Below are positions 11,425 to 23,447 of a stretch of 64,000 nucleotides of DNA, one piece after another. The translations under genes were made by a program, and so were the position numbers. Source of the stretch: Floccularia luteovirens. Taxonomy: Eukaryota > Basidiomycota > Agaricomycetes > Agaricales > Squamanitaceae. The stretch spans positions 1 through 64,000 of the forward strand of contig VSJF01000002.1 in the NCBI GenBank assembly GCA_009739215.1, written 5' to 3'. The stretch's first letter is position 1. Every line of letters begins with the position of its first letter. A model generated the notes under the pieces. That model saw nothing but the letters and a program-made list of their open reading frames with translations, did no database searches and had not been told where the DNA came from.

Positions 11425-13783
11425 CTAGTTGGGTGTTTGTGTAGGGGTGACACGACGCACGCTGGTAAGACTCGCAGGGAGTGCGTTGAAAGTGGGGCAG
11501 AGTTCCCTCCAAGTATCTGTTAAAAAAAGCTGTGAGGAACGACAAGAAAAGAGTTGTGCGGAATGAACAGACCGGGAACGGGATTGTGTTGGTGTATTTC
11601 ATCAAAATCTTCAACGAAAGCAACAGCCAACCCACTACATGTTGTGAATGATTATTACTGTTTAATCAAAATTCAGACTCCAGACGTACGCTTCCAGATG
11701 CCAGTCAATGTGACTGACGACGCGAGAAGGGATGTTAGGCAAATCATTATCATGACTTCGTCAGGTTGGGACCCACCAATGTAGGAACCAGGGACCAGCA
11801 TTGTCAGTAGTAAACCTTATCGTGACGTTACTCCCAGCATTACCAGTGCTGACGACGTCGCGTCTTACTGGGTCGATATAATTATTCTTGGTATCGTTCC
11901 CCGCGCTTCTGATGACACTAAACGAGTGCTGGGAGTATAGAGCTTGTATGAGTATCGATGAATTAATAGAGATATGTAGGAACTGACGCCATGCAAATGG
12001 AGAGGGTGCTTGAAACGAGAAGAACAAATAGTCCAAGTTAGAACAAGGATATTGAATGTTCGTGACTGTACTTACCGGAGTTGTAATATCGTCGGCAACA
12101 ACTGAGATTTCGACAGTTTTGTTAGGGGGAAGGGTGTACAAAGAACCTGAAGGGATAAGGTCCTGCGCAGCCTTTGCTCCACTCAAAATTTGCAATAGAA
12201 CTGGAACAGTTGGGGGCATGAAGGTTGCACCATTTACCAGGAAACGACGATTTACAAAGTCGACCGATATCACAAGCTGAATATTAACGTCTGCTCCACC
12301 AGGGTAAGGCTCACCATGTGCCTGAGGATTTTCTAATGGATGTAGGTCAGTTTCTTGAAGTAGTCTTACTCCCTTTTCTTGTTGGCTGTCCGGATCAACA
12401 GGGCTAGCACCCAGATAACGGAGAATAGCCATATTTGAGTTGTCAGGAAATCCAGAAGATATGTTTCTATTGCCAGAACTGGGTAGTGCTCGAATCCAAT
12501 AGTTGTCAATGGGTTGTATAGCATGCAATACAAATGAATATCGCTGTCCTGTTCCAAACAATTTCCGATTCAACGACATATAAAAAGGTGAAGTGAATTG
12601 TACCTGGGAATATTTGCAGAGTGTCGACAATAGTAGGTCTTGTATTCTCGCCATCCGCCTCTATCACGGTCATAGGATGCTTGTCAATGGAGAACATGTA
12701 ATTCGGTTCACATGATATCGATATAAGCCTGAAACGGTATCTCTTTCCATATTGGACGTTAATAACTGCTAAATCAATTTTCGGCCCTCCAGGGTAGCGG
12801 CCAATTCCATTGATAAGGGTCGAGTCTCCCATTGGCAGAAACTTGACAGATGCAAAGGGAGAATGATACCTGTAATAGTAAGTGTAAGTAAGGTTCAGGT
12901 TAACGCAACAGAACGTACCATTCTCCAATTGTTATGACAGTCGTCTCTGGATGTGATATTACCAGGTGTGCTACAGATAGAGGGTTCCATCACTAACCGT
13001 CATCCACTGTATATGCACGTTATCAGCAAATGCTACAACTCGGTTTACTTAGCTTACCATCATAGAGAAGTTTATGAGGGTCATCAGGGTTATATACAAT
13101 AAGAGGTCCTCGGAGTCCATCACAATATTGAGTTCCTTGTACGAGCATGAGCGGAATGAAAAAGTAAAATAAAAATGTTCACAAAATTACCGTAGTGAGA
13201 ATGATACCAGAAAGTACCGGCTTGATTTGGGACGGAGATTTCGTACTGGAACTCATGGCCCGGCGAGATCGGACACTGACTAACACCGACAGGGCCATCT
13301 GCCCACGCAGATCCACTTTGGAATAAGCCGTGCCAATGCTGTGAAACGTAAAACATGAGGCAAGACAGTATTTTGGAGAGTATGGAATCTGGGAAGGCTC
13401 ACTATGCTGGTACTCCTAAGCATCGTATCATCCGTTAGGCGATTCGATACGTTGACTCTAAAAGTGTCTCCCTTTTGTGATACGTTCATTTCGCATTTTT
13501 CTCCAGGGAGGACGAGCATAGTACACCACCTTCTGTGCTGTTATTAATGGTGCGGGGTATACACTGTTTGCGAGGACGGCACTGTAAATAAGACGATGGT
13601 CAGACTAACTCGTTTAGATTAGAATAAAGTGAAGACTCTTCACGAGCGGCTGAATCCATCGGGAGCAACTACTGCATTAGATATCGTTAAGCTTGCGTCC
13701 TTGCCATCGACTTGAATTCCATTGCTACGCGCAGCAGAGAAAAGTCGGAATATTATGCATACGAAGAAGTCGAGAGTGAACAT
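11425..13783 (-). CDS. Laccase B (multicopper oxidase)
   Basis: Secreted blue copper oxidase of phenols (EC 1.10.3.2 family). Fourteen exons in transcription order: 13783-13644, 13581-13530, 13471-13403, 13338-13191, 13135-13058, 13006-12998, 12946-12919, 12869-12604, 12548-12076, 12008-11988, 11928-11777, 11713-11690, 11634-11573 and 11516-11425. They total 1614 bases, 537 residues, phases consistent throughout. The start [20 protein letters not shown] is a signal peptide. All four copper motifs are complete: HWHGLFQ, WYHSHYGTQYCDG, HPLHLHGHSFSV and [11 protein letters not shown]. The Leu in HPLHLHG replaces the usual Phe and is not a ligand. One exon is only 9 bases (12998-13006), as in laccases C and D. 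The terminus ends TQTPN. Likely active. Confidence 0.95.
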
Positions 13784-15481
13784 ATGCATATGTGTATGCA
13801 CTACGAAGCATAAAACGGTCTATGATGAGAAGGTGAAAGAGTGTCGGAACCTAATTCAAGTCCAACTTATAACTAGACTATTTATGGATATAACCGACCC
13901 TACAAATAATTGTATAAGTATGTATTTCCATTCTCAAGGTTTGAATTAGTCCTTGCTCACTAGATATTTGATTGTAATACATACTTGATAGTAACTTGTC
14001 AACCTTTCCTGATCATGGCATTATTATCATTATTTCTCATACCGGAAAACTTTGGTTTGAAGTTGGTCCGCTCTATATAGTTCCTTGTTTACCGATGCTT
14101 GGCAACGGCTTCTTTCTTAAAGAATATCATACACTCCAGGGCAAACATGTTACAGCTTCCCGACATGGATGTAAACGCTGCAGCTGTATATCCTCAGTTA
14201 CTTGATACATATTACTTCTATAGCTATAACTGGTGTTCACACAAGTTTCAGCTGTTTCTCGCTGTTTTGACGCTTCTCTCATTGGTTTCAGGCATCATTC
14301 CCTTTGATACTTAAACACCTAGCCATAGTCACTCTGATGAATTCTTCGCTTTTCGTAATCCAGCGCTGGCCGCAGGATTAACGAATCTTTTCACCAATCC
14401 ATTTAAGAAATTCTTTTAACTCCAACTGGACTCTTACTTACGCTTCGCTGAAATGCTTACTCCAAGCCTCGATCTCGAAATTTTAGCTGACAGCCAAGGT
14501 TCTAAAGAAAATGGTTCCCCTCCAAAGGCTAGTGCAATGCAATTATTTTTCTATCTGTTTTTAAAGTTATTTTAGGATGACATTAACAAACACTTACATA
14601 AAACAAAAACTTATAGCAGGCGTACCCATGGTTTCTCCGACACTCTAAACCACATCAACGATACATCGAAACCACGAAGATGGAAGACAAATCAATCTCC
14701 TGAACGCCAGAGAAAGCCAAGACCTCACCGCAAAGTCCAAGCGCGAATTTCCTCCTACCTTGATAACAACGTCGACTCCATTACCCACGACGTACACAAT
14801 GATGTCACACACTTGGCTAACAAGAATCATTCTAGCCCTGCAAGAGAGCAAGTTGTGTCTAGGCCTCACACATTAGGCCTCTTGAGTAGGACAGGTGTTC
14901 CAGATGGCATGACTAAGCTAAAAGGCCCAATGAAATCCCAGAGGTGCGTGTTATCATTCTTGTCTGCGAGGGAGGGAGTTGGATAATAAAACTTATGACT
15001 TTTAGTTCAAAACGACAACATGGTGGGAAGAAAACGCGGCGCGACTGGCGTCAACAACAATGTATCACACATGTTGATTGTAATGGAAGATTCCGAAACA
15101 GTCAGCGTTGCCTTAGATTACCCTTTCCATTGGAATGTTACAATATACTTACAGGCAAGAACAAATCAACGCTACAATCTGCGGGGGTTAGCTCACTGTA
15201 CTCTATCACACATACATGCACTGATTCTATTTTATTTGTAGTGTTATTTTGATTATGACTTGGACTGAACTGAATGTGCTTATCCACTTTTCACCGAACA
15301 TGTAATCAAAATTGATAAATTTAATAAACAAAACCACATTTGTATTACTACTATTCACCCGAAATATAAAAGCTAGCATCTATACGAGTATTGTCAACTT
15401 GTCGAACAGATAACTATTGCAAATGAAATGGGAAACGAGAAGGATAATATTTAACAAATTTAATTTGTTCATCTATTAGGC
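13784..15481. other. Intergenic region; right part is a duplicated laccase 3' flank
   Basis: No intact gene. The stretch from about 14190 to 15481, downstream of laccase C, is clearly similar to 29205-30587, downstream of the laccase E fragment: for example GCAGGATTAACGAATCTTTT at both, and matching blocks around 15150-15240 and 30340-30420. A third partial copy of its left edge lies at 21270-21515. Several open frames occur but they are not conserved between the copies, so I do not call them genes. Confidence 0.6.
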
Positions 15482-17827
15482 TTAATTAGCCGTAGAGGTT
15501 GGTGCAAAGGAGATGGAGGTTTCAGAAGGAGGCAAAGCGTCATATATAGGGCACAGATCCCTCCAAGCGTCTGCGGGATTGTCATCAGCTTCGGATAAGT
15601 AGATAAAATGTGGATCAGACTCACCTGGAACTGGGTTGACAACTGCTGGAGTATCAGCAGGGTCTTCGGCAAACACGATGGCCAATCCCCTATAATCAAA
15701 ATGTTCATATTAAAAGGAAATTTCGCAAAATGGTGCTTTAAACACGTACATTTCCAAATGCCAGTCAATATGGCTTAAAATTAAAATACAATCAAAAAAT
15801 AGACCCTAATAATCATAAATAGGAACTACACTCACCAATGGAAGAACCAAGGGCCAGTGTTGTCGGTAACAAACCTGATAGTGACAATATCCGAATCTTG
15901 ACTTGCAGCTACCACATCCCTGCGAACCGGGTTGGCATAGTTAGGCGTTGAATTACTACCAGCACTTTTGATGACGCTGAATGCATGCTATAAATCGTTT
16001 AGTTATTGATATCTCGTTATGTATTTATCCTCGACTTACGCCATGCAAATGGAATGGGTGCTGATAAAAGGAGTTGTGTTATTTCATCCGGTTTCATGCG
16101 AATTGGATTCAGAACCACTCACCGGTCCACCAGTCAGTCCTCCGGGCATATTAATTTCGATGGTCTTATTCTTCGGCAAAGTAAACACCGATCCTTCCGG
16201 AAGAAGGTCTTGCGCATTCTGAGCTCCACTAAGAATCTGCAACAGTACCGGTACATCCGGGGAAACGAATGACTTGTTATTTATAAAGAACTTGAACGCA
16301 TCTTGATCAAATTGGAATGTGAGGTTGAATGTCAAGTCCGCGCCTCCAGGGAAAGGACCACCAGGTGCAGCAGGGTTTGTCAATGGTACAAGATCAGTTT
16401 CGGATAGAAGGTTCCCGGTTGTTTGGCTCGAAGTTGGGTCTTGTGCTGGAGCTCCACTGTACCGCAAAATTGCAGAATTCAATCCTCCTGCAAAGCCTGA
16501 CGGAAGGTCTCCATTCCCACTGTTTGGCAGTGCACGAACCCAGTAGTTATCAACTGCCTGGTCAGCATTAAGCACGAAAGAATAGCGTTGACCTGTGAGC
16601 AGTTAAATATTGACTAAAGATGTTAAAATAGGACTACGATACGTACCTGCGAAAATTTGGAGGCTATCTACTGCATGAGGAGTCACGAGTTCTCCATCCA
16701 CTTCGATGATTGTCAATTGATGTCCATCAATGGAGAAGATATAGTTAGGGTCGCAAGAGATTGATATGAGCCTAAAGCGGTATCTCTTTCCTTTCTGTAC
16801 ATTGACAACTGCCAGATCTACATTGGGTCCCCCTGAATAGCGGCCTTTGCCGTTGATCAACGTAGCGTCGGCAATAGCTATGGCTTGTTGAACTACTGGT
16901 GCAGGACGGTGGTACCTACAAATATGCATGTTAGCAAAAACACTTTATATACAACAATAGTTGTATTACTCACCATTCTCCTAAAGTAATGACCGTTGAT
17001 TCTAGATTTTTTAAATGATCAGTTGTGAGCCAAAAAACGTTACCAGGAACTGACCATCATCGACTACAGAAAAATATCAACATCAATCTGTGTTAAGTTA
17101 ACTGGCAGACATCAAATCTTACCATCATATAGGGATTTGTGCGGATCATTGGGATCATAAATGATCAAAGGTCCACGAAGTCCATCACAATACTGAGTAC
17201 CTATGGGCATGAATGCTTTTGTGTCAGAGAAAGGATGAAGATAAATTTTGTATTACACACCAAAGTGAGAGTGATACCAGTATGTCCCGGCTTGATCAGC
17301 TACAGAGAACTGGTACAAAAAGGAATGGTTTGGTGCAATGGGGCACTGGCTAACGCCTTCCACTCCATCTGCCCAGTTCGTTTTGTGTTGTAATATACCG
17401 TGCCAGTGCTAGAGTAGGTTCGAACTCAGAAACTATTTTGTATGATGAAGAAAAAAACTGACAATACTGGTGCTCCGAAGCATAGTGGGGTCGTTCAGAT
17501 TGTTGACTACGTTCAAACTGAACATGTCTCCCTATAATATTGTTTCATCAGATATAAGTATCTCATTAGTCATTATATCCTTCCCACCTTGTTTCCCGTA
17601 ATCAAAGGACCTGGGAAGGCGTCATTGGCGACAACAGATCTATGGTACAATAGATGAGGTCCGACGAACGAGACTAAGTATGGAGAATAAAATACTTACG
17701 ACCGATTGTAACCATCTGGTGAGATGACCTGATTCGAGATGGTCAATGTAGAGCTTGTACCAAGCAGAACAGGTGATGCCGACGCCAAGAGGCTACCAAA
17801 TGCAAGAGCTAAAGAGACACTCCTCAT
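15482..17827 (-). CDS. Laccase C (multicopper oxidase)
   Basis: Fourteen exons in transcription order: 17827-17700, 17639-17588, 17531-17463, 17408-17261, 17200-17123, 17063-17055, 17001-16974, 16915-16647, 16592-16123, 16060-16040, 15987-15836, 15773-15750, 15689-15625 and 15570-15482. They total 1602 bases and 533 residues, the usual laccase size. The signal peptide is [19 protein letters not shown]. The copper motifs are all intact: HWHGILQ, WYHSHFGTQYCDG, HPFHLHGHAFSV and [11 protein letters not shown]. The L4 exon uses an AAG acceptor. A TATA box sits 52 bases before the ATG. The gene is about as similar to laccase D as recent paralogues are, sharing exon lengths and the last 15 residues ([11 protein letters not shown] end). 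Expected to be secreted and active on phenolic substrates such as lignin-derived or pigment precursors. Confidence 0.95.
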
Positions 17828-17878
17828 GATGAGAGAGATAATGATACTATGAAGTATGTCTTTTCAAATCAAGAGGCC

Positions 17879-17885
17879 TTTTATA
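17879..17885 (-). promoter_or_regulatory. TATA box of laccase C
   Basis: TATAAAA on the minus strand inside GGTATAAAAGG, 52 bases upstream of the ATG. The surrounding promoter (GATTATTATCTTGAAA upstream, ACTTCATAGTATCATTATC before the start) is shared nearly word for word with laccase D, which supports its role. Confidence 0.75.
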
Positions 17886-19190
17886 CCTAATTCTCAATCG
17901 CATCGTATCTTAGCCTAACTTGTCCAGATACTCCGGACATTGACATTTTCTTTGTTTGTTTCAAGATAATAATCTCAGGTTGGGTCACAGAAAAAATGAG
18001 TCCTATACCATCGCTTGGTGAGCGTAAAATCTGACCTAACGCTTGACTCACATTCTGAGATGAAAGGTAACTTTTGAATAGATAATTTCTATGTTTAGGG
18101 ATGTGGTTTCCGATTGTTTCAGTTGTTGAAAACCCGCTTGGGGTAAACTTATCTCTGTCGTAACTTTTGCCGTGCGGGCGCCGCCGTCGGGGGTGCGATG
18201 AGCTCCCTCCTTCCCTGCATCGTATGCGTTTGTTCCTGGAAATGTAAAGAAAGAACGAAAAAACCTGCGTATGCGAGAGCAGAGTAGATTCTTATGATCT
18301 TATGAGAAAAGTTATCAACCGAGCTTCAGAGGAGTTGGAGACGAAAATCGATCTGTCAACCACAATTCCTTGTGCGAATAGTCGGATAGGCGCTAAAATC
18401 TTTGTTTGGAATGTTTATGTTACGAGTCACTTGATTTATCGGGAATTCTGGACTAAAAGCATCGGTATGTATGCAATGCTGCGCCAGCAATCCAGAAACC
18501 AGATAATCCGACAGAATCGAGACCCACAATGATCAATATAGCTTTGAGCGTTCAAGGTCGTCATTGTGCTACCTATACATTCTTCCGATCTTGCGACTAG
18601 GGTTGGTGGATGGGAATGACCTGCGTGCGAGTGTGGCAGGCTTCACGGAGAATGGATGCTCCATTTGATTGTTTGACAAATTCATGATGAATTGTTTTTG
18701 AATATAGATGGTATATCAGTGGATCCCATACAGAAATAGTCATCAAGTGTCCCGTCGCTATTGTATTCTATCAGTAAAACAATAGCATTTCGGGATGATT
18801 GCACATAACAGTACCTAAAATGCGATTTCTTCGGTCGCGTACCCTGCGTAGAGGACAAGAATACTCAAAGGCGTGACGTTTATCCATATTCATTTTTGAA
18901 TGTTGGAGCAAGTTGAATAAATTCAAACAATCCCAAGATTTACATAACCTGCTTGTACCCCCATGAGAAATTGAACGCTTAACTGTCGGATATATGGATA
19001 GGACAGCTTAGTCTTGGTATTTGAGCTAAGGTGCTGAGGGAAAGGGTTGACTTTTCGCTAAATAGTACGACGAGCGAAGGGTTGTAACATTGCAGCATTG
19101 CACGGAGCATTGTGAGAGAAACTTCCACCGACTATGATCGGAATCCTAAATAATCGGCAAACTCCACCAGACGAGTGTCTTGTTCCGTTC
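17886..19190. other. Upstream region of laccase C
   Basis: Promoter-side DNA of laccase C. The first about 110 bases are conserved with the laccase D promoter (23305-23447). Beyond that no gene is supported; the open frame at 18302-18532 has no recognisable features. Confidence 0.5.
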
Positions 19191-19862
19191 AAAGAAACTC
19201 GCCAGTTATAACTGAAAGTGGTTATTTCGACGTCGGATCTCCTTCTCGGGAGTCGGCTATAATGTATAAGCTAAGCTGTTGCGTTTTCTAGATAAGCAAG
19301 GGTTCGTACACGTTACCAACTGTCCAATTTTTTTTGGTTATATCAACCCGTATGTTTCAGGACCAGGGTAAAACTCGTTATTTTCACAGCTGAGTCAACC
19401 TTGTTCACGTTTCGTCAACAATGGAAGAACCCTTATTGCGCCGCTGCCCGCTACCGCTGCAAAAGGAATGTGATTTTGTCCGGGTGTACGCTGTTGAATT
19501 CATTTTTTACCATGGTTATTATTTTTTTTTCAATTTCATTTATCTATTACAGCCTTGGGCCTTGGGCAGACTTCGAAAAATCTCTTAGTAACGTTTTTAT
19601 ATGTATTCGGCCCGTTTTTCAAACGATGAATTATATAGAACTTGAGCTACAACAAAATGGAAAGCCAGGGTTTACAAGTTAACTTTCCTAACACTTGGCT
19701 AATGCAACGGTACAAAGTTCAGCTTGTCGGTAAACCTTGAAGTTGAATTGGGGCTGCTTCAGATTTGTTGGTGAGGAAAATCTGAGTGATACGACGTCTA
19801 TCCGAGGAGCTTGCACTGCTATCTTCTTTGATCCTGGATTGACCATTCGATTAGTACCTGTT

Positions 19863-20335
19863 TCACCACAACACAATGCGCAGAGTTGTGACGTACTTGA
19901 CACTGAATGTGTGGTAGTCATGAATCAATTCTGGGACGTCATGGATTAAAATCCTCAACCGCCTATCAACGACAAAGAATCCAGCAACAATGCCCTCCTA
20001 AATAAAAGGTTATATTAGTATTTTTTGGTCATAAACACAAGACATTTGGCTACTTTGGTGGATTTTTCTGAAGCAGGTATTTCCAATGTATCTTTCCAGA
20101 TAACGGTGGCTTCCCTAGTCAAAGACACCGAGCTGCTAATTTGATCCTTCAAACCGTCTCGTGAGAGTTTCTCGTGGTTGACAACTACGTCAACGTCATG
20201 TGAAAACGTAGCATCGAATTGAGCTTGGATATTGACAGGTTCGTTTGGTCCGGCGGGAACTGCCTGGAACAACAATTCGAAATGTTGTTTCACCCAGGCG
20301 GTCAAGGAATCTGCTGGAGTCTTGTCACTAGACAT
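19863..20335 (-). CDS. Conserved small fungal protein, copy 1
   Basis: Two exons: 20335-20054 (282 bases) and 19997-19863 (135 bases), joined by a 56-bp GT-AG intron (donor GTAGCC). Product is 138 residues. It starts MSSDKTPADSLTAWVKQHFE and contains an acidic/hydrophobic core (FDATFSHDVDVVVNHEKLSRD, EATVIWKDTLEIP) followed by EGIVAGFFVVDRRLRILIHD. I recognise this layout from other basidiomycete small proteins. The pattern of an N-terminal helix, a helix-strand core and a curved sheet would fit an NTF2/SnoaL-like fold, but that is a guess. No signal peptide or membrane segment. Paired with a second copy at 26442-26912, same strand and intron. Confidence 0.75.
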
Positions 20336-20674
20336 GATGGTATTTCAAAACTTTACTAGGTTGACGATGGTTGTTCGTAGGTGAGGATAGAGGAATGTGA
20401 TAATAAATCCAAGACTACGACGACCTCTTTTATACCTTTTCAATATGGAGAGAGCGATAAAGACGCTCCAAGGAGTTGCATAACATTACATGATGCCGTC
20501 AAAGGCTGTAGCAGGTTTAGATAGAGTTGCAATGATGTCCTACATATCCAACAACAGTTTGAAGCAGTGGTGCAGCTATAAATATGCACTGCGAGTTAGG
20601 GGAGCGCTACAGTAATGGACGTTTTTGCGCCCGCAAGATGACTAACCGAATTCCCAAATACAATGACGTTGTTG

Positions 20675-21245
20675 TTAGCAAGTTTGAGTTCCATGTAGAA
20701 GAGGGAATGGGCTTGGAGGAACTGGCATATCTGGAGGGCTGACTGATACTCCTAAATCTGACACTTTTCCGCTCACAAGATCATAAAGTAACCACTGCTA
20801 GCTCGGAAGCGCAGGGCCTTAGATCAGTAGCGTGACTGTGCTTAGTGCTAATGTGGGGACGATGTGAGAATTTAATCTATATCCAATCCATGTGGTGATG
20901 AGTAACATACAGTTCGAATGACTGCAGATTGTGCAAAATGCCGAACAATTAATTTGATATTCCCTTCAACCAGCGTCGGAAATGCAGTTAAACCGAATCG
21001 ATATCATACTCCATTATTGTGCTCCATATGTTTTGCACTTACCATCATGGTGTGGTGGAGGTTTCGAATGGCCGAATTTCCTGTGCGCTACAATCTCCGG
21101 TTTAAACAAGTTGGGCAGTACTGCGTTATTGACAGTTACTCCATATCTTTATAAAATCATGTAACCTTACCGAGTAGAGCTGACATAAAGTTCACGAGTT
21201 GGCTTGATCCAATTTTCCACTTGAAACGAAGGGTCGCCTATATGG
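20675..21245 (-). pseudogene. Truncated beta-carbonic anhydrase (3' half)
   Basis: Matches the last four exons of the intact carbonic anhydrase at 27235-28557: WIKPTRELYVSSTR, then PEIVAHRKFGHSKPPP, LVEGNIKLIVRHFAQSAVI and the end VSDLGVSVSPP...HGTQTC. The first half, including the CCDSR and GHYGCGG zinc motifs, is absent. A deletion inside the last exon shifts frame where the intact copy reads SKPAIVIHGLVYDL. It arose with the duplication of 19190-21250 and cannot encode an enzyme. Confidence 0.85.
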
Positions 21246-21250
21246 CCAAC

Positions 21251-23389
21251 TTTCCATTCGGAACTTACTAGATTACCGATGTTTGGCAACAACTTCTTTT
21301 CAAAATAACCGACCATATTGTAAGCACTCCAACGGCATATCTATACTAACTGGTGATCACACAGGTTTCAGCCGCTGCTTGCATGGCGCTGTTCCTCAAC
21401 TTGTTTCAGGCAGTATTCCCCTCATATACTCAAAGCTCTACCCATGATTACTCTGATGAACGAGTCTTCGTAATCCAGCGTTAGCTGCAGGATTAATGAA
21501 TCTTTTCAGCAGTTCATATAAAAAGTTGTTTGGTAGACGTCGAAGTTCGTCCTTCTGGCCATATTCGGAATCAAACTTCCTCTCCAAAGTTTGAAACCTA
21601 CTCAATGATATCCTCACTCTTGACAGTGAAACTTTGGAGGAAGTACTTAGTGGAGAAATTGAAGTTATGCGGGACTCAAAGAGTTCGATGAAACACGGTG
21701 TGATGAGCAGCGGGTCCGGGAACATCGACTCTCGATTGTTCACTGCTCTGTGCAGGGGTTTTGGAATATTGGCTGGTCCGATAGTACGCTTGTAGATTGT
21801 TCCTTGGCACGCGGAGGTAAAAAACCAAGGCCGAAATACAATAAGACACAAACGGGCATAGCGTAAGGTAAAGGAAATGAAGATGATAGAGATGAAAAGG
21901 ATGATGAACAAGATCATTATCCGCGCAACGTAAAGGAAACACAACAAGTACGAATTTATCACCTAGTCCACCCAAACCTGTCTACTTTCACCTTAAATCC
22001 CTCCAAATCTGGTACTATGCCACACTCATATAACGCTTCGGGATCCTGTTACCACTCCCCATCTTTATTTGCTGTACTATGAACCGAGTTGATCGTTGTA
22101 CTTGATATTGAGTTGATATGAGAAACCAATGAAGTGTTTTTGCAATGGTAAGATTCATAATGATGGTCCCCCTGCTTGACGCGAGAAGCAAAGCGAATGG
22201 TCCTGTGTAGATATACATAGAAAATAATCCCCGCTACGATAGTAGAGGGTCTTGTAGCATACTAATGTTCAGTACTCAGTTTTGACAGCGTTTTCGGTTG
22301 GTCCTCCATTTCTCGACACCAAATGGTTCGGGTAGTTCGTACCGGAGGGGCCCTCTGTGTGACACATTCATGAATCATTTTCGGTCTTGTACTTCTTCGC
22401 CCCGAATCTTGGTGATCTGTTTTGACTGCTGCACATGACATATATACGTATTGGTGTCTCTTCTTCAATATTCAATCCAATTATCAGTTTCTGTAATAAT
22501 CTTTTGTAACCAATACCATATATTCTTTCATCACTGTTGGTCAGCTAACAATCATCTACTTTTCATTGCTATCTTTATTTTTTTTCAGCGAAATCACTTA
22601 TCCGAGTGGCAATTCAAGCTCAAGTGTTTATTGGAAGGTTTGTCTATCAGTGTCTTCACTTCTAAACTTCTCCGAAGTTTGTTGTCTGTCCCTCCTATCC
22701 TTAATGTACTAGTATCCTAAAAAATTTCAAACATACTGTAACTACATCTCACGTTTACATTCCGTCTGTACAAAAAAAGTAGCGGATCTTCTGTGCTCAA
22801 AGCACGGCCTTACGGTCCTTATTACCTTGTGTACTGTGAACTTCGAAGTGGTCTGTAACGGCATTTCGATCGAATTGGTTGATGATAATACTGGTCATAT
22901 GATTCAGAGCATACAATCTGCTTCCCTGGTACAGGCGAGGACGCGAAGTTAGCAAAACGAGGCAAAAGTTCACATGGAAGAATGCGCGTTGATTCGACAA
23001 GAAAAATACATACGGTGGGTTTATGCAGGCATTTAGTAAATAGACGAAATGACGGTGAGAAACCGAGATTTGGGGCGCGCATGTGACTTGCCCGTCACAT
23101 TCCCATGCTGCACTTCCAAGTAGCTTTGAGCTCAGACTAACTAAGGACTGACTTAGGATTCGTTTGAGATTCACTTCTAGCGACGCTTACCGGGTGAAAA
23201 TTGAAACGTATGAAGGCTATTCATTCAATCTGCATTGTACGGGTCCAACACCTTTTCATCCTTGTGACATTTAACAGATATTCCATTGGCTACGATCTTC
23301 AATGGCAGCCTGAGATTATTATCTTGAAATAAACAAAGTTGTTAATGTCCTAGGGATGTGGATAACGTACAATGCGATTGGAAGTTGGA
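21251..23389. other. Intergenic region of mixed duplicated blocks
   Basis: No gene supported. About 21270-21515 is a copy of the block also seen at 14090-14400 and 29205-29420 (CAGGATTAATGAATCTTTTC here). About 21555-21965 matches 10600-10970. About 23110-23265 matches 10255-10400. The last 80 bases are the conserved laccase D promoter. The interleaving suggests repeated duplication and rearrangement between laccase copies. Confidence 0.6.
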
Positions 23390-23398
23390 TATAAAAGG
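23390..23398 (+). promoter_or_regulatory. TATA box of laccase D
   Basis: TATAAAAGG, 57 bases before the ATG at 23448, in a promoter conserved with laccase C from about 23305 onward. The presence of an undamaged promoter matters for judging whether the altered laccase D is expressed. Confidence 0.75.
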
Positions 23399-23447
23399 TC
23401 TCCTGACTTGAGAAGACATACTTCATAGTATCATTATCTCCCTCATC

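Larger units (their letters stand above)
19190..21250. repeat. Segmental duplication, copy 1 (pairs with about 25860-27845)
   Basis: Collinear with about 25860-27845: shared text includes TTCCGTTCAAAGA near 19190/25870, the small-protein gene (copy 1 here, copy 2 there) and the 3' half of a beta-carbonic anhydrase. The 27 kb copy is complete for carbonic anhydrase, while this copy stops in the middle of that gene and continues into an unrelated repeated block. Divergence is moderate, with small indels. Confidence 0.8.

Noticed and set aside
14645..15252. Several 70-100 codon frames downstream of laccase C
   Set aside because: The collinear copy at 29205-30587 breaks all of them, so they are not under coding constraint.
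21438..21975. Membrane protein genes on the minus strand
   Set aside because: The region is a duplicated non-coding block; the open frames are not preserved in its partner at 10600-10970.
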